DNA of 64,000 bases from Alishewanella tabrizica (GTDB lineage Bacteria; Pseudomonadota; Gammaproteobacteria; Enterobacterales; Alteromonadaceae). Shown here in pieces: positions 1 to 10,094 of the stretch; position 1 is the first letter of the stretch, and the number at the start of each line of letters is the position of its first letter. Made by a program: the position numbers and the translations under genes. Where the stretch lies: assembly GCF_014652375.1 (NCBI RefSeq), contig NZ_BMYR01000002.1:124001-188000 (forward strand), given 5' to 3'. Under the pieces are notes generated by a model, which had not been told where the DNA came from, made no database searches, and was given only the letters and a program-made list of their open reading frames with translations.

Positions 1-1
1 C

Positions 2-1282
2 CGTAGCACGCAATTTGGCCCAGCGCTGACGGCGTTGTGTGAACATCTTGCGTGTACTCCGTTGTCATTAATCCAGCAGGCTCAAGGGCATGTATCGTTG
101 GGATGTCATTATGAGTTTGCAGCAAGGCAGGGTTTTATCCCCTATGGTTTTTACGGTCTGCAAGCCGAGGCTAGTGAATTTGAGCAGGTGGTATTACGTT
201 GCTTACGTGAGTCGCCAGCCTTGGCAAACACGATAAGTATTGATGCGTTATCAGTTGCCGCGCAGGCGGCCTTACAACAAAAATTTGCGATTGCCCCGAA
301 TACTCGACCCGATCTGCAGCAAGCGTTAGCATTTGGTGGGCAAATGGACAGTGTGGCCTTGGCAGCCTGTTTACATCAGCATAATCTGGCTGCAGGTGTG
401 ACATACCATGCGTGTGCGTCTCTAGTTTGTGTGCGCAATACGCACGGCATAGCAGAAACCATTAAAACTGATAATGGGTACGAACAGCCAGTGCATTTTC
501 TTATAGATTGTCGACGTTCTTCGGACGTATCGAGCCATGCAACTGCAGCAACGCCCGCTTTGCAACAGCCTTTTGCACTGCGCTTATGGGCCGATAGTCG
601 GCCTGAACCGCTCTCGCCTTACAGTTCGGCGATCCAGCTGAGTGGGAGTTGGGTGGTAAAGCATCGGCTGGCTGATCGAGAACATTGGCAATGCTTACTG
701 CAGCCGCCTGCAACAGTGGCTTTGGTGTTAGCCGAATTGCAGCAAAAAACCGGTATTGCCGATTGGCAACAAGTGCGCTTTCCAGTGCCTAAGGGTATGG
801 ATAATCCTTGGCAAGGCAATGTGCTACGTTGTGGTGAAGCCGCAGCTGTCTTAGATCAGCCCTTATATGATGGCGTGTCTGCCTTATCCTTTATGTTACC
901 GCTTTGGTTAGCGTTGTTGCCTGGGCAGGCAATGCGACCCGCTGCGGCCAGTCTGTTTAATACACAATGGCAGTTATTTCAGCAAGAAGTACACATGTAT
1001 CTGCAATGTCACACTGAGCCATTAGCCACTGCACAAGGTCAGCTCTTTGCACGCGCCGGTCGTTTGTTACCGGCAGAAACGGATGCCATCTTACCGGCGC
1101 AATGGTTTGGTTTACTCGTTGGTTTAGGTCTCAGGCCAGCGTTACCCAGTATGTTATTGGCAACACGCAGCACAACCGAATTGTTTAGTGCGGTACACCA
1201 AATTCAACACAGTATCGCGCGGCTCGTGTCAGGAATGCCTAGTTACACCGATTTCCTCGCGTTAACGCGTAATGCGGTTTAA
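2..1282 (+). CDS. Divergent tryptophan-halogenase-like protein, 5' end outside window
   Basis: The reading frame is open to the left edge, so the N-terminus with the FAD-binding motif is missing. The visible part aligns by eye along its whole length with the intact halogenase that follows. Examples are the stretch ending in SLGCHYEF against KLGIQFVDW, a FLIDC segment, and the C-terminal WFGLLVGLGLRP against WFEVMLGQGITP. The lysine known to be essential in flavin-dependent halogenases is a serine here. The EPLES glutamate motif reads QPLYDG and WxWxIP is not recognisable. I infer a paralogue that cannot halogenate, perhaps a partner or a flavoprotein with another role. It is co-directional with the next gene, 12 bases apart. 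Confidence 0.7.
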   Translation, partial: RSTQFGPALTALCEHLACTPLSLIQQAQGHVSLGCHYEFAARQGFIPYGFYGLQAEASEFEQVVLRCLRESPALANTISIDALSVAAQAALQQKFAIAPNTRPDLQQALAFGGQMDSVALAACLHQHNLAAGVTYHACASLVCVRNTHGIAETIKTDNGYEQPVHFLIDCRRSSDVSSHATAATPALQQPFALRLWADSRPEPLSPYSSAIQLSGSWVVKHRLADREHWQCLLQPPATVALVLAELQQKTGIADWQQVRFPVPKGMDNPWQGNVLRCGEAAAVLDQPLYDGVSALSFMLPLWLALLPGQAMRPAAASLFNTQWQLFQQEVHMYLQCHTEPLATAQGQLFARAGRLLPAETDAILPAQWFGLLVGLGLRPALPSMLLATRSTTELFSAVHQIQHSIARLVSGMPSYTDFLALTRNAV

Positions 1283-1294
1283 AAAGAGACCAAC

Positions 1295-2803
1295 ATGATC
1301 AATAAATTAAAAAAAATAATTATCTTAGGGGGCGGCTCTGCCGGCTGGATGACTGCAGCAGCGCTTGGGAAGGTATTAAAGGATCAATACTGTCAGATCC
1401 AGCTTATTGAGTCTGATCGCATTGGTACGGTGGGTGTTGGTGAAGCGACTATTCCTCAAATTATGTTGTTTAATGAGTTAATTGGCCTAGATGAAAATGC
1501 GTTTATGCGTCGCACTCAGGCAACCTTTAAGCTGGGTATTCAGTTTGTCGACTGGCACCAAATTGGCAGCAGTTATATTCATGCTTTTGGCGATGTAGGC
1601 AAAAATATGGAAGGCCTACAGTTTTACCATTATTGGCTAAAAATGCGGGCATTAGATCGTGCCGCGCCGCTCGATGAATATACCCTGACATCATTGGCCT
1701 GCCATGAAAAACGTTTTATGCGAAGTATTGCCGCGGGCAATTCACCGTTATCGAATATTGCCTATGCGTTTCATTTTGATGCTGGCTTATTTGCCGCCTA
1801 TCTGCGAGAGCTTGCTGAAAACTGGGGGGTACAACGTACAGAAGGTGAGGTGTTATCGGTACAACAGCGGGCAGATGGGTTTATTCATGCCCTGCAGTTG
1901 GCTGATGGCAGTGTGCACGAGGCTGATTTTTTTATTGATTGCTCCGGTTTTCAAGGCGTACTGATTGAGCAAACATTAAAAACGGGCTATGAAGATTGGC
2001 GGCATTGGTTACCTTGTGATAGCGCCATTGCCGTACCTTGCGCCAGTGCTGGCGAGCCATGGCCTTTTACGCGCGCCAAAGCACATACCGCAGGTTGGCA
2101 ATGGCGAATTCCGCTGCAACATCGTATCGGCAATGGCCATGTATTTAGCAGTAAATTTATGTCGGCAGATGAGGCCACGGCAATTTTGCTGCAAAATTTA
2201 GATGGCGCGCCCTTAGCAGAGCCCAGACAAATACGTTTTACGACGGGTAAGCGTAAGCAATTTTGGCAAAAAAACTGTTTAGCGATTGGATTAGCCGCGG
2301 GTTTTATGGAGCCATTAGAGTCAACCAGCCTACATTTAATTCAGGCCGCCATTTCAAAGCTGTTTAGTTTTTTTCCTGATCGAGATTTTGCACAAAGCGA
2401 TATTGATGAGTTTAATCGGCAAATGCACTTTGAATACGACAGTATCCGCGATTTTTTGATTTTACATTATCACGCTACAGCACGTCGTGATTCGGCTTTT
2501 TGGCGTTATTGCAGTAGCATGCCAATACCTGATGCGCTAACGCAAAAAATCACACAATTTCGCGATCATGGACGGATCTTTCGTTTTAACAACGAAATGT
2601 TTAGCGATCTAAGCTGGTTTGAAGTCATGCTTGGGCAGGGGATCACGCCAGCACGTTATCATCCCTTAGTGGATGCGTTTCCAGAAGACGCATTAGATAA
2701 ACGCTTGCAAGGGATCCGCCAAGTGATCCGTAGCGCTGTGGATTATATGCCGTCACATCAAGCCTTTATTAATCAGCATTGTAAAGCGGACAAGATTTAT
2801 TGA
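1295..2803 (+). CDS. Flavin-dependent tryptophan halogenase family protein
   Basis: A 502-residue protein of normal family length. It shows the FAD-binding GGGSAGW near residue 13, GEATIP at 49-54, the catalytic lysine in KLGIQFVDW (K79, the same number as in PrnA), WQWRIP at 268-273 matching the WxWxIP signature, and EPLES at 339-343 with the family's second catalytic residue. The family uses FADH2 from a separate reductase, oxygen and halide to halogenate an aromatic substrate via HOCl. No reductase gene is visible and the substrate cannot be told; many marine homologues of this subgroup are uncharacterised. The stop overlaps the start of the next gene (TGATG), which suggests translational coupling. 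Confidence 0.88.
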   Translation: MINKLKKIIILGGGSAGWMTAAALGKVLKDQYCQIQLIESDRIGTVGVGEATIPQIMLFNELIGLDENAFMRRTQATFKLGIQFVDWHQIGSSYIHAFGDVGKNMEGLQFYHYWLKMRALDRAAPLDEYTLTSLACHEKRFMRSIAAGNSPLSNIAYAFHFDAGLFAAYLRELAENWGVQRTEGEVLSVQQRADGFIHALQLADGSVHEADFFIDCSGFQGVLIEQTLKTGYEDWRHWLPCDSAIAVPCASAGEPWPFTRAKAHTAGWQWRIPLQHRIGNGHVFSSKFMSADEATAILLQNLDGAPLAEPRQIRFTTGKRKQFWQKNCLAIGLAAGFMEPLESTSLHLIQAAISKLFSFFPDRDFAQSDIDEFNRQMHFEYDSIRDFLILHYHATARRDSAFWRYCSSMPIPDALTQKITQFRDHGRIFRFNNEMFSDLSWFEVMLGQGITPARYHPLVDAFPEDALDKRLQGIRQVIRSAVDYMPSHQAFINQHCKADKIY

Positions 2804-3507
2804 TGTTGTCCAGTGTAAAGACCACAACGCCATACACCCCTCGGATAGCCGTAATCGGAGAGGAACAGCAGCCGCTTTTGCTGGTGGATGACTTTTGGCC
2901 CGAACCTAACCAACTGCTGCAGTACGCGTTGCAACAAGGTGCTGTTAATCCAGCCACGGGCTTGTATCCTGGTTTACGCTCGCCTGCACCGCCGATATTT
3001 GGGCAGCGTGTGCTGGCACAATTAGCGCCACATATCCAGCACGTGTTTGGACTGACCGCAGCGCGTATTCAGCGCGTCGAGAGTTATTACGCGATGGTGG
3101 CCACGCCGGTTGCACAATTATCGGCGTGGCAGTGTATACCGCACTTTGATCGCCCCAAACCGGATGATCTCGCTATAGTGTATTATTTATGTCACGCGCA
3201 GCAGGGTGGCACCAGTTTTTATCGGCATCGACGCAGTGGTTTTGAAGCGATCACGCCTGAACGGCAAGCGGCCTATCAGCGCTCACTTAGCGACGATTTT
3301 CAGCAATATGGGACGCCAAAAGGCTATATAAATGGGGATAACGCCATGTTTGCACGAATTGCGCAAGTCCCTGCGCGGTTTAATCGTTTGCTGTTGTATC
3401 GTTGTTCATCATTACATTCTGGCGATATCGCGACAGATTACCCTTTTGATTTAGATCCGCGCAGCGGGCGCTTTACCATTACCGCGTTTATTACGGCGCG
3501 CGATTAA
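2803..3507 (+). CDS. DUF6445 family protein
   Basis: A 234-residue protein starting at the ATG that overlaps the halogenase stop codon. It carries the family-like block CIPHFDRPKPDDLAIVYYL, followed by GGTSFYRHR and a late SSLHSGD. A histidine-aspartate pair with a distal histidine in a mostly beta protein recalls Fe(II)/2-oxoglutarate oxygenases, but that is inference. DUF6445 proteins are commonly found beside tryptophan-halogenase-like genes in Alteromonadales and Caulobacterales, so a joint role with the two upstream genes is likely. The substrate is unknown. Confidence 0.72.
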   Translation: MLSSVKTTTPYTPRIAVIGEEQQPLLLVDDFWPEPNQLLQYALQQGAVNPATGLYPGLRSPAPPIFGQRVLAQLAPHIQHVFGLTAARIQRVESYYAMVATPVAQLSAWQCIPHFDRPKPDDLAIVYYLCHAQQGGTSFYRHRRSGFEAITPERQAAYQRSLSDDFQQYGTPKGYINGDNAMFARIAQVPARFNRLLLYRCSSLHSGDIATDYPFDLDPRSGRFTITAFITARD

Positions 3508-3558
3508 GGTGTCGCAATACGGTTTGCCGTTGTGGTAAGGAATGAGCCCGCGATGCGA

Positions 3559-4896
3559 TTATCCTTTCTGCACCTCGGTAACGATAGCCGTAAATTGTCC
3601 CTCGGCCAGTTGTGTACTAACGCTATCGCCAACACTTAATTGTGCCGCACGCGTAATCGCCTGTTGCTGTGCATTAAAACTAATACTGTAACCCCGTGCT
3701 AAAGTGGCGAGCGGACTGACGGTATGTAATTGCGCGCTAAGCCTCATCAGTTGTTGCTGGCCCTGTTTTAATTGTTGCTGCTGGGCATGCTCCAGCCGTC
3801 TTGCCAGTTGTTGCAGCAATCCCTGTTGTTGCTTAACCATTTTAGCGGGCGATAAATGCTGCAGGCTTTGCTGTAAATAACTGTGCTGGCGTTTGGCGTG
3901 TTGCAGTTGCTGTTGCATTACCCGCTGTAAGCGCAATTGTAATTCATCTAAACGCTGCTGTTGTTGTTCTAATCGGCGCTGTGGATGTAAGTGTTGCAGG
4001 CGCTGTTGTAGTTGACTTAGTTTTGGGGCTAGTCGTTGCAAGTACAGGCGCTGCGCTCTGGCTAAACGAAGCGCCAATTGTTGCAGTGTAAGCAGATGCT
4101 GGCTTTGATCCGGTGACACTAATTCCGCGGCGGCCGAGGGCGTGGGAGCACGTACATCGGCGACAAAATCGGTGAGAGCAAAATCAATTTCATGCCCCAC
4201 CGCACTGACGATCGGAATAGGGCAGGCCGCAATTGCGCGTGCTAAGATTTCATCGTTAAAACACCAGAGATCTTCTAAAGAACCACCGCCTCGGCCAATA
4301 ATGAGTACATCTACTTCATTGCGGCGAATGGCGGTGCTTAGCATGGCACGTAGTTGTGCTGCCGCAGTCTCGCCTTGCACTTGGCAAGGATAAATTATCA
4401 CCTCAAGCGCAGGCGCCCGCCGTTTTAATACGCTAATAATATCGCGAACTGCAGCACCGGTTGGCGAGGTAATCACACCAATAGTCCGCGGCTGTGCTGG
4501 CAATGCTTTCTTGCGTTCTTCGGCAAAGAGTCCTTCAGCCGCCAGCTTGGCTTTAAGTTGCTCAAATTGTTGTTTTAGTAAGCCATCACCAGCAGGCTCA
4601 ATAAACTCGGCTAACAGCTGATATTCACCTCGGGGCTCGTATACGCTGATCCGAGCACGAATTAATACTTGCTGGCCATTTTGTGGCCGCACCAAGGCAT
4701 TCCGATTCGCCTGCTTAAACATGGCGACTTTTACCTGTGCGGCCTGATCTTTTAAACTAAAGTACCAATGCCCTGAGGCGGCAGCGACAAAATTTGAAAC
4801 TTCACCCACCAGCCATAATTGCTGAAATTGTAATTCCAAGGTTAAACGCACTTCGCTATTTAAACGGGAAACGGTGTAAATATCATGATTTTGCAT
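3559..4896 (-). CDS. xseA: Exodeoxyribonuclease VII large subunit
   Basis: Large subunit of the nuclease that degrades single-stranded DNA to acid-insoluble oligonucleotides. About 445 residues from the chosen ATG, whose product begins MQNHDIYTVSRL and fits the E. coli start; the frame continues 24 codons upstream. An N-terminal OB-fold (SGHWYFSLKD, YEPRGEYQL) is followed by the catalytic domain with VGVITSPTGAAVRDI, IIGRGGGSLEDLW and VSAVGHEIDFALTDFVADVRAP. The C-terminal third is an unusually glutamine-rich coiled coil. The gene diverges from guaB, as in many gammaproteobacteria. No xseB lies in the window. Confidence 0.95.
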   Translation of the reverse strand: MQNHDIYTVSRLNSEVRLTLELQFQQLWLVGEVSNFVAAASGHWYFSLKDQAAQVKVAMFKQANRNALVRPQNGQQVLIRARISVYEPRGEYQLLAEFIEPAGDGLLKQQFEQLKAKLAAEGLFAEERKKALPAQPRTIGVITSPTGAAVRDIISVLKRRAPALEVIIYPCQVQGETAAAQLRAMLSTAIRRNEVDVLIIGRGGGSLEDLWCFNDEILARAIAACPIPIVSAVGHEIDFALTDFVADVRAPTPSAAAELVSPDQSQHLLTLQQLALRLARAQRLYLQRLAPKLSQLQQRLQHLHPQRRLEQQQQRLDELQLRLQRVMQQQLQHAKRQHSYLQQSLQHLSPAKMVKQQQGLLQQLARRLEHAQQQQLKQGQQQLMRLSAQLHTVSPLATLARGYSISFNAQQQAITRAAQLSVGDSVSTQLAEGQFTAIVTEVQKG

Positions 4897-4955
4897 AGCG
4901 GACTCGGTATCTGCCTGTGGTTTACGGTACGGAAATGCAGTGTACGCCATTGTGA

Positions 4956-6530
<1,575 letters not shown>

Positions 6531-6546
6531 CCGCTTTCGGCTTTCA

Positions 6547-6567
6547 GGGCTGGCTTATGGCCAGCCC
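6547..6567 (+). other. Intercistronic hairpin between guaB and guaA
   Basis: A perfect 8-bp stem, GGGCTGGC and GCCAGCCC around a TTATG loop. There is no T-tract after it, so it is more likely an RNA-stability or attenuating hairpin than an intrinsic terminator. Confidence 0.45.
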
Positions 6568-6588
6568 GCTTACTTTGTAAAGGTTAGT

Positions 6589-8166
6589 ATGAACAAAAAT
6601 ATCCATCATCATCGTATTTTAATCCTCGACTTTGGTTCGCAATACACCCAGCTTATCGCCCGCCGCGTGCGCGAAATTGGTGTTTACTGTGAGCTTTGGG
6701 CTTGGGATGTGACCGAAGCGCAAATTCGTGAATTTAATCCAACCGGTATTATTCTCTCTGGCGGCCCAGAAAGCGTACATGAAGCTAATTCCCCACGTGC
6801 GCCACAGTATGTATTTGAAGCCGGTGTGCCGGTATTAGGCATTTGCTATGGTATGCAAACCATGGCCGAGCAGCTGGGCGGTAAGGTGCAAGGCTCGGAT
6901 ATGCGCGAGTTTGGTTATGCGCAAGTCGAAGTTATTGCACCAAATGATCTGTTTGCCAAAATTGAAGATCATATTGGTAGTAACGGTAATGGCTTGTTAG
7001 ACGTCTGGATGAGCCATGGCGATAAAGTAGTGCAAATTCCTGAAGGTTTCATTACGTGCGCCAGCACGCCAACCTGCCCACATGCCGGCATGGTAGATGA
7101 AGTACGCCAATTCTACGGCGTGCAGTTCCATCCTGAAGTGACGCACACTCGCCAAGGCCTGCGGATGCTTGAGCATTTTGTGGTGGATATCTGTGGCTGT
7201 GACAAGCTATGGACGCCAGCTTCAATTATTGAAGATGCGGTAATTCGCTTAAAACAGCAAATTGGTGATGATCAGGTTATTTTAGGTTTATCAGGTGGGG
7301 TTGATAGCTCTGTGGTGGCCATGTTGCTGCACCGCGCTATTGGTAAAAACCTGACTTGCGTCTTTGTGGATAATGGCCTGCTGCGTTTAAACGAAGGCAA
7401 GCAAGTGATGGATATGTTTGGCGATCACTTTGGTCTTAATATCATCAAGATTGATGCTGAGCAACGTTTCCTCGATGCTTTAGCCGGCGAAAATGAGCCA
7501 GAAGCTAAGCGCAAAATTATTGGCCGGGTCTTTGTCGAGGTGTTCGACGAAGAATCGCAAAAACTGGAAAATGCCAAGTGGTTAGCTCAAGGTACCATTT
7601 ATCCGGATGTGATCGAGTCAGCTGGCTCGGCCACCGGTAAAGCCCATGTGATTAAATCGCACCATAACGTGGGCGGCTTGCCAGCGCATATGAAGCTGGG
7701 TTTAGTTGAACCACTGCGTGAGCTGTTTAAAGACGAAGTACGCAAAGTTGGCCTTGAGTTAGGTCTGCCGTACGATATGCTGTTCCGTCATCCGTTCCCA
7801 GGTCCAGGCTTAGGTGTACGGGTACTGGGCGAAATCAAAAAAGAGTACTGCGATATTCTGCGCCGTGCCGATGCCATCTTTATTGAAGAACTGCATAAAG
7901 CCGATTTATACAATAAAGTCAGCCAAGCTTTTGCCGTATTCCTGCCCGTAAAATCGGTGGGTGTGATGGGCGATGCCCGCAAATACGACTGGGTAGTATC
8001 ACTGCGCGCGGTAGAAACTGTTGATTTTATGACGGCCCATTGGGCGCACTTGCCATATGAGTTATTGGGTAAGGTGTCGAATCGGATTATTAATGAAATT
8101 AATGGTATTTCACGAGTGGTGTACGATATTAGCGGCAAGCCGCCAGCCACCATCGAATGGGAATAG
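6589..8166 (+). CDS. guaA: GMP synthase (glutamine-hydrolysing)
   Basis: Aminates XMP to GMP using glutamine and ATP. 525 residues, the E. coli length. The N-terminal class I amidotransferase has the nucleophile in GICYGMQ and the HPE of FHPEVTHT. The ATP pyrophosphatase domain has the P-loop LSGGVDSSV near residue 230. The C-terminal dimerisation domain ends in PPATIEWE. The start follows an AAGG ribosome site by six bases. The stop TAG is immediately followed by the palindromic repeat block. Confidence 0.97.
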   Translation: MNKNIHHHRILILDFGSQYTQLIARRVREIGVYCELWAWDVTEAQIREFNPTGIILSGGPESVHEANSPRAPQYVFEAGVPVLGICYGMQTMAEQLGGKVQGSDMREFGYAQVEVIAPNDLFAKIEDHIGSNGNGLLDVWMSHGDKVVQIPEGFITCASTPTCPHAGMVDEVRQFYGVQFHPEVTHTRQGLRMLEHFVVDICGCDKLWTPASIIEDAVIRLKQQIGDDQVILGLSGGVDSSVVAMLLHRAIGKNLTCVFVDNGLLRLNEGKQVMDMFGDHFGLNIIKIDAEQRFLDALAGENEPEAKRKIIGRVFVEVFDEESQKLENAKWLAQGTIYPDVIESAGSATGKAHVIKSHHNVGGLPAHMKLGLVEPLRELFKDEVRKVGLELGLPYDMLFRHPFPGPGLGVRVLGEIKKEYCDILRRADAIFIEELHKADLYNKVSQAFAVFLPVKSVGVMGDARKYDWVVSLRAVETVDFMTAHWAHLPYELLGKVSNRIINEINGISRVVYDISGKPPATIEWE

Positions 8167-8858
8167 TTTTGGCGTTGTCTTTGTCACTGTAGCGGCATTG
8201 TCTTCGCCGCTCACCCCGGTCACATACTATTTGTATGCTCCCGGGGCTGAGCGACTCGACGGCTTTGCTACAGCGACAAATCCTTAGCCAAAACACGAGT
8301 CAATAAGGTGTTTTATTTGCCGCTTACCCCAGTCACATACTACCCGTATGCTCCTGGGGCTGAACAGCTCGACGGCTTTGTCAGCCTGCCGATGATTTAG
8401 GATAAGGCGTTGTCTTTGTCACTGTAGCGGCATTGTCTTCGCCGCTCACCCCGGTCACATACTATTTGTATGCTCCCGGGGCTGAGCGACTCGACGGCTT
8501 TGCTACAGCAACAAATCCTTAGCCAAAACCCGAGTCAATAAGGTGTTTTATTTGCCGCTTACCCCAGTCACATACTACCCGTATGCTCCTGGGGCTGAAC
8601 AGCTCGACGGCTTTGTCAGCCTGCCGATGATTTAGGATAATGTTTAGTTTTAGTCAAAATGGCAGTTAAGAATAAGGCGTTGTCTTTGTCACTGTAGCGG
8701 TATTGTCTTCGCCGCTCACCCCGGTCACATACTATTTATGCTCCCGGGGCTGAGCGACTCGACGGCTTTGCTACAGCGACAAATCCTTAGCCAAAACTCG
8801 AGTCAATAAGGTGTTTTATTTGCCGCTTACCCGAGTCAAATACTATTAGTATGTGACC
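8167..8858. repeat. Three tandem ~235-bp units of nested palindromes
   Basis: Units begin at 8171, 8406 and 8676. The first step is 235 bases; the second is 270 because of a 35-base insertion near 8640-8675. Each unit holds two related palindromes. The first spans about 8180-8280 in unit 1, with arms TTTGTCACTGTAGC and GCTACAGCGACAAA, an outer GTTTTGGC/GCCAAAAC pair, and a core CATAC-TATTT-GTATG inside CCCCGG/CCGGGG. The second (about 8318-8390) has core CCCCAG...CTGGGG. Unit 3 is cut short at the end of vapC. Copies differ by only a few bases, so the duplication looks recent. No coding potential is seen. Confidence 0.9.
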
Positions 8859-9263
8859 CTATTTTTCCAGCCAGTTTACTACTCTCAAGCCTGCTACACG
8901 TGCAAACTCGCGGGTATTGTTGGTAACCAATGTTAAGCCTTCACTTCTGGCATGGCCTGCGATATGCAGATCATTAACGCCTATCGGTGTTCCGGCTTTT
9001 TCTAATTCCGCGCGAATATCACCATAGTGTTGTGCTGCTTTTTCGCTATAGGGTAATACCACTAATCTGGAGCAAAAATCTTCTACTGCTTGCCGGTTTT
9101 GTTCTGGCTTTGCGCTTTTTTCGACACCATGGCACAGCTCAGCATAAGTAATACTGCTAATACAGAGCAAACCTGCATACTGGTTAAAGGTTTCTAGCAC
9201 TTCCAAGGGGCGACGTTTAATCACGTAGATACAAATATTGGTATCGAGCAGGTATTTCAGCAT
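8859..9263 (-). CDS. vapC: VapC-family PIN-domain toxin RNase
   Basis: Predicted Mg-dependent endoribonuclease of a type II toxin-antitoxin pair. 134 residues with the acidic PIN residues in place: D7 in LLDTN, E42 in YAELCHG, D98 in GVNDLHIAGHA, and the TNNTREF tail motif at 114-120. Related VapC proteins cut initiator tRNA, but the target here is not visible. The start overlaps the vapB stop by one base (TAATG), typical of coupled translation. The stop codon lies at the edge of the upstream palindromic repeat block. Confidence 0.92.
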   Translation of the reverse strand: MLKYLLDTNICIYVIKRRPLEVLETFNQYAGLLCISSITYAELCHGVEKSAKPEQNRQAVEDFCSRLVVLPYSEKAAQHYGDIRAELEKAGTPIGVNDLHIAGHARSEGLTLVTNNTREFARVAGLRVVNWLEK

Positions 9264-9496
9264 TAAAAAGCTTCTCGCTCTGCTTGTTCTTGTGTTGCGC
9301 GCTCAGGCATAAAGTCTTCTGTCACGGCAGGCCCTTGTAAGAAAAAAGAATCCCAGCTATGGCTAACAGGCGTGAGGATGCGATCTTTTCCTACAACGCG
9401 CACTGTGACTTTTTTTACATCGTCCGGAAAGCGCGCATCAACCGGCAAGCGTACCGCTTGCGTATTGTTATTTTTAAAAACAGTACCTGTATCCAT
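9263..9496 (-). CDS. vapB: VapB-family antitoxin (AbrB/MazE-type)
   Basis: 77 residues. The N-terminal half, with FKNNNTQAVRLP and a following valine-rich strand, is the swapped-hairpin AbrB/MazE DNA-binding fold. The C-terminal half, acidic and ending in QEQAEREAF, should wrap around and block VapC. AGGAG stands seven bases before the ATG. A strong inverted repeat over the promoter suggests autorepression by the VapBC complex. Confidence 0.9.
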   Translation of the reverse strand: MDTGTVFKNNNTQAVRLPVDARFPDDVKKVTVRVVGKDRILTPVSHSWDSFFLQGPAVTEDFMPERATQEQAEREAF

Positions 9497-9526
9497 AATA
9501 CGCTCCTAAAGTTTACGAGTATAATA

Positions 9527-9563
9527 ATTATAAACCCTAATAGTAGATACTCAAGGTATCTAC
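9527..9563 (-). promoter_or_regulatory. vapBC promoter and operator
   Basis: Read on the minus strand, TTGAGT (9554-9549) and TATAAT (9532-9527) are 16 bases apart, 31 bases before the vapB ATG. A perfect 8-5-8 inverted repeat, GTAGATAC-TCAAG-GTATCTAC (9543-9563), covers the -35 box. This is the arrangement expected for an autoregulatory antitoxin operator. Confidence 0.65.
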
Positions 9564-9614
9564 CAGCATTGGTGTTTGATAATCCTAAATACCTTATATG
9601 GATAACCTGTTTCA

Positions 9615-10085
9615 ATGAGCAATAAACCCACATTAACGTTGCTAAAACATTACCCTGAGCATATTCCAGAAATAGCCAAGTGGCATTTTCAAGAATGGGG
9701 TGAGCTCTTTCCAGAGAAAAGCGAGGCTGATTTTGCCAGCGATTTAGCCGCAACATTAAATGACGGCACTGTGCCTTTGAGTTGGGTGCTAATGTTAGAT
9801 GAGCAGGTGGTGGGGACTGCCTCTATTTTATTAGACGATATGCAAACCAATCGGGACTTGTCACCCTGGCTGGCGAATATTTATCTGGCACCTGCGGCGC
9901 GCGGTAAAGGTTTAGGCAAATGGTTAGTGCAACAGGTAATGTTGCAGGCACAACAGCTGGGTTTAACCAAACTGTATTTATTTACGGAAGATAAACCCGA
10001 GTTCTATCAGCAGTTCGGGTGGCAGCCATTAAAACAGGAACGCTACGAAGGCACCTTAGTGACTATTATGTACTGGCATAACTAG
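9615..10085 (+). CDS. GNAT-family N-acetyltransferase
   Basis: 156 residues with a complete GNAT fold: VVGTASI as strand 4, the acetyl-CoA-binding motif ARGKGLGKWLV (Q/RxxGxG/A) near residues 95-106, and a C-terminal FYQQFGWQPL that is common in small-molecule and ribosomal-protein acetyltransferases. The acceptor substrate cannot be inferred. The gene diverges from vapBC across a 118-base spacer and converges with the next gene. Confidence 0.85.
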   Translation: MSNKPTLTLLKHYPEHIPEIAKWHFQEWGELFPEKSEADFASDLAATLNDGTVPLSWVLMLDEQVVGTASILLDDMQTNRDLSPWLANIYLAPAARGKGLGKWLVQQVMLQAQQLGLTKLYLFTEDKPEFYQQFGWQPLKQERYEGTLVTIMYWHN

Positions 10086-10094
10086 CCAGTACCG

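Noticed and set aside
6547-6567. Hairpin between guaB and guaA as a terminator
   Set aside because: No T-tract follows, and guaA depends on the same transcript in related bacteria.
8167-8858. Tandem units considered as a CRISPR array
   Set aside because: Units are about 235 bases with almost no variable spacer, and the repeats are long nested palindromes. No cas gene is present.
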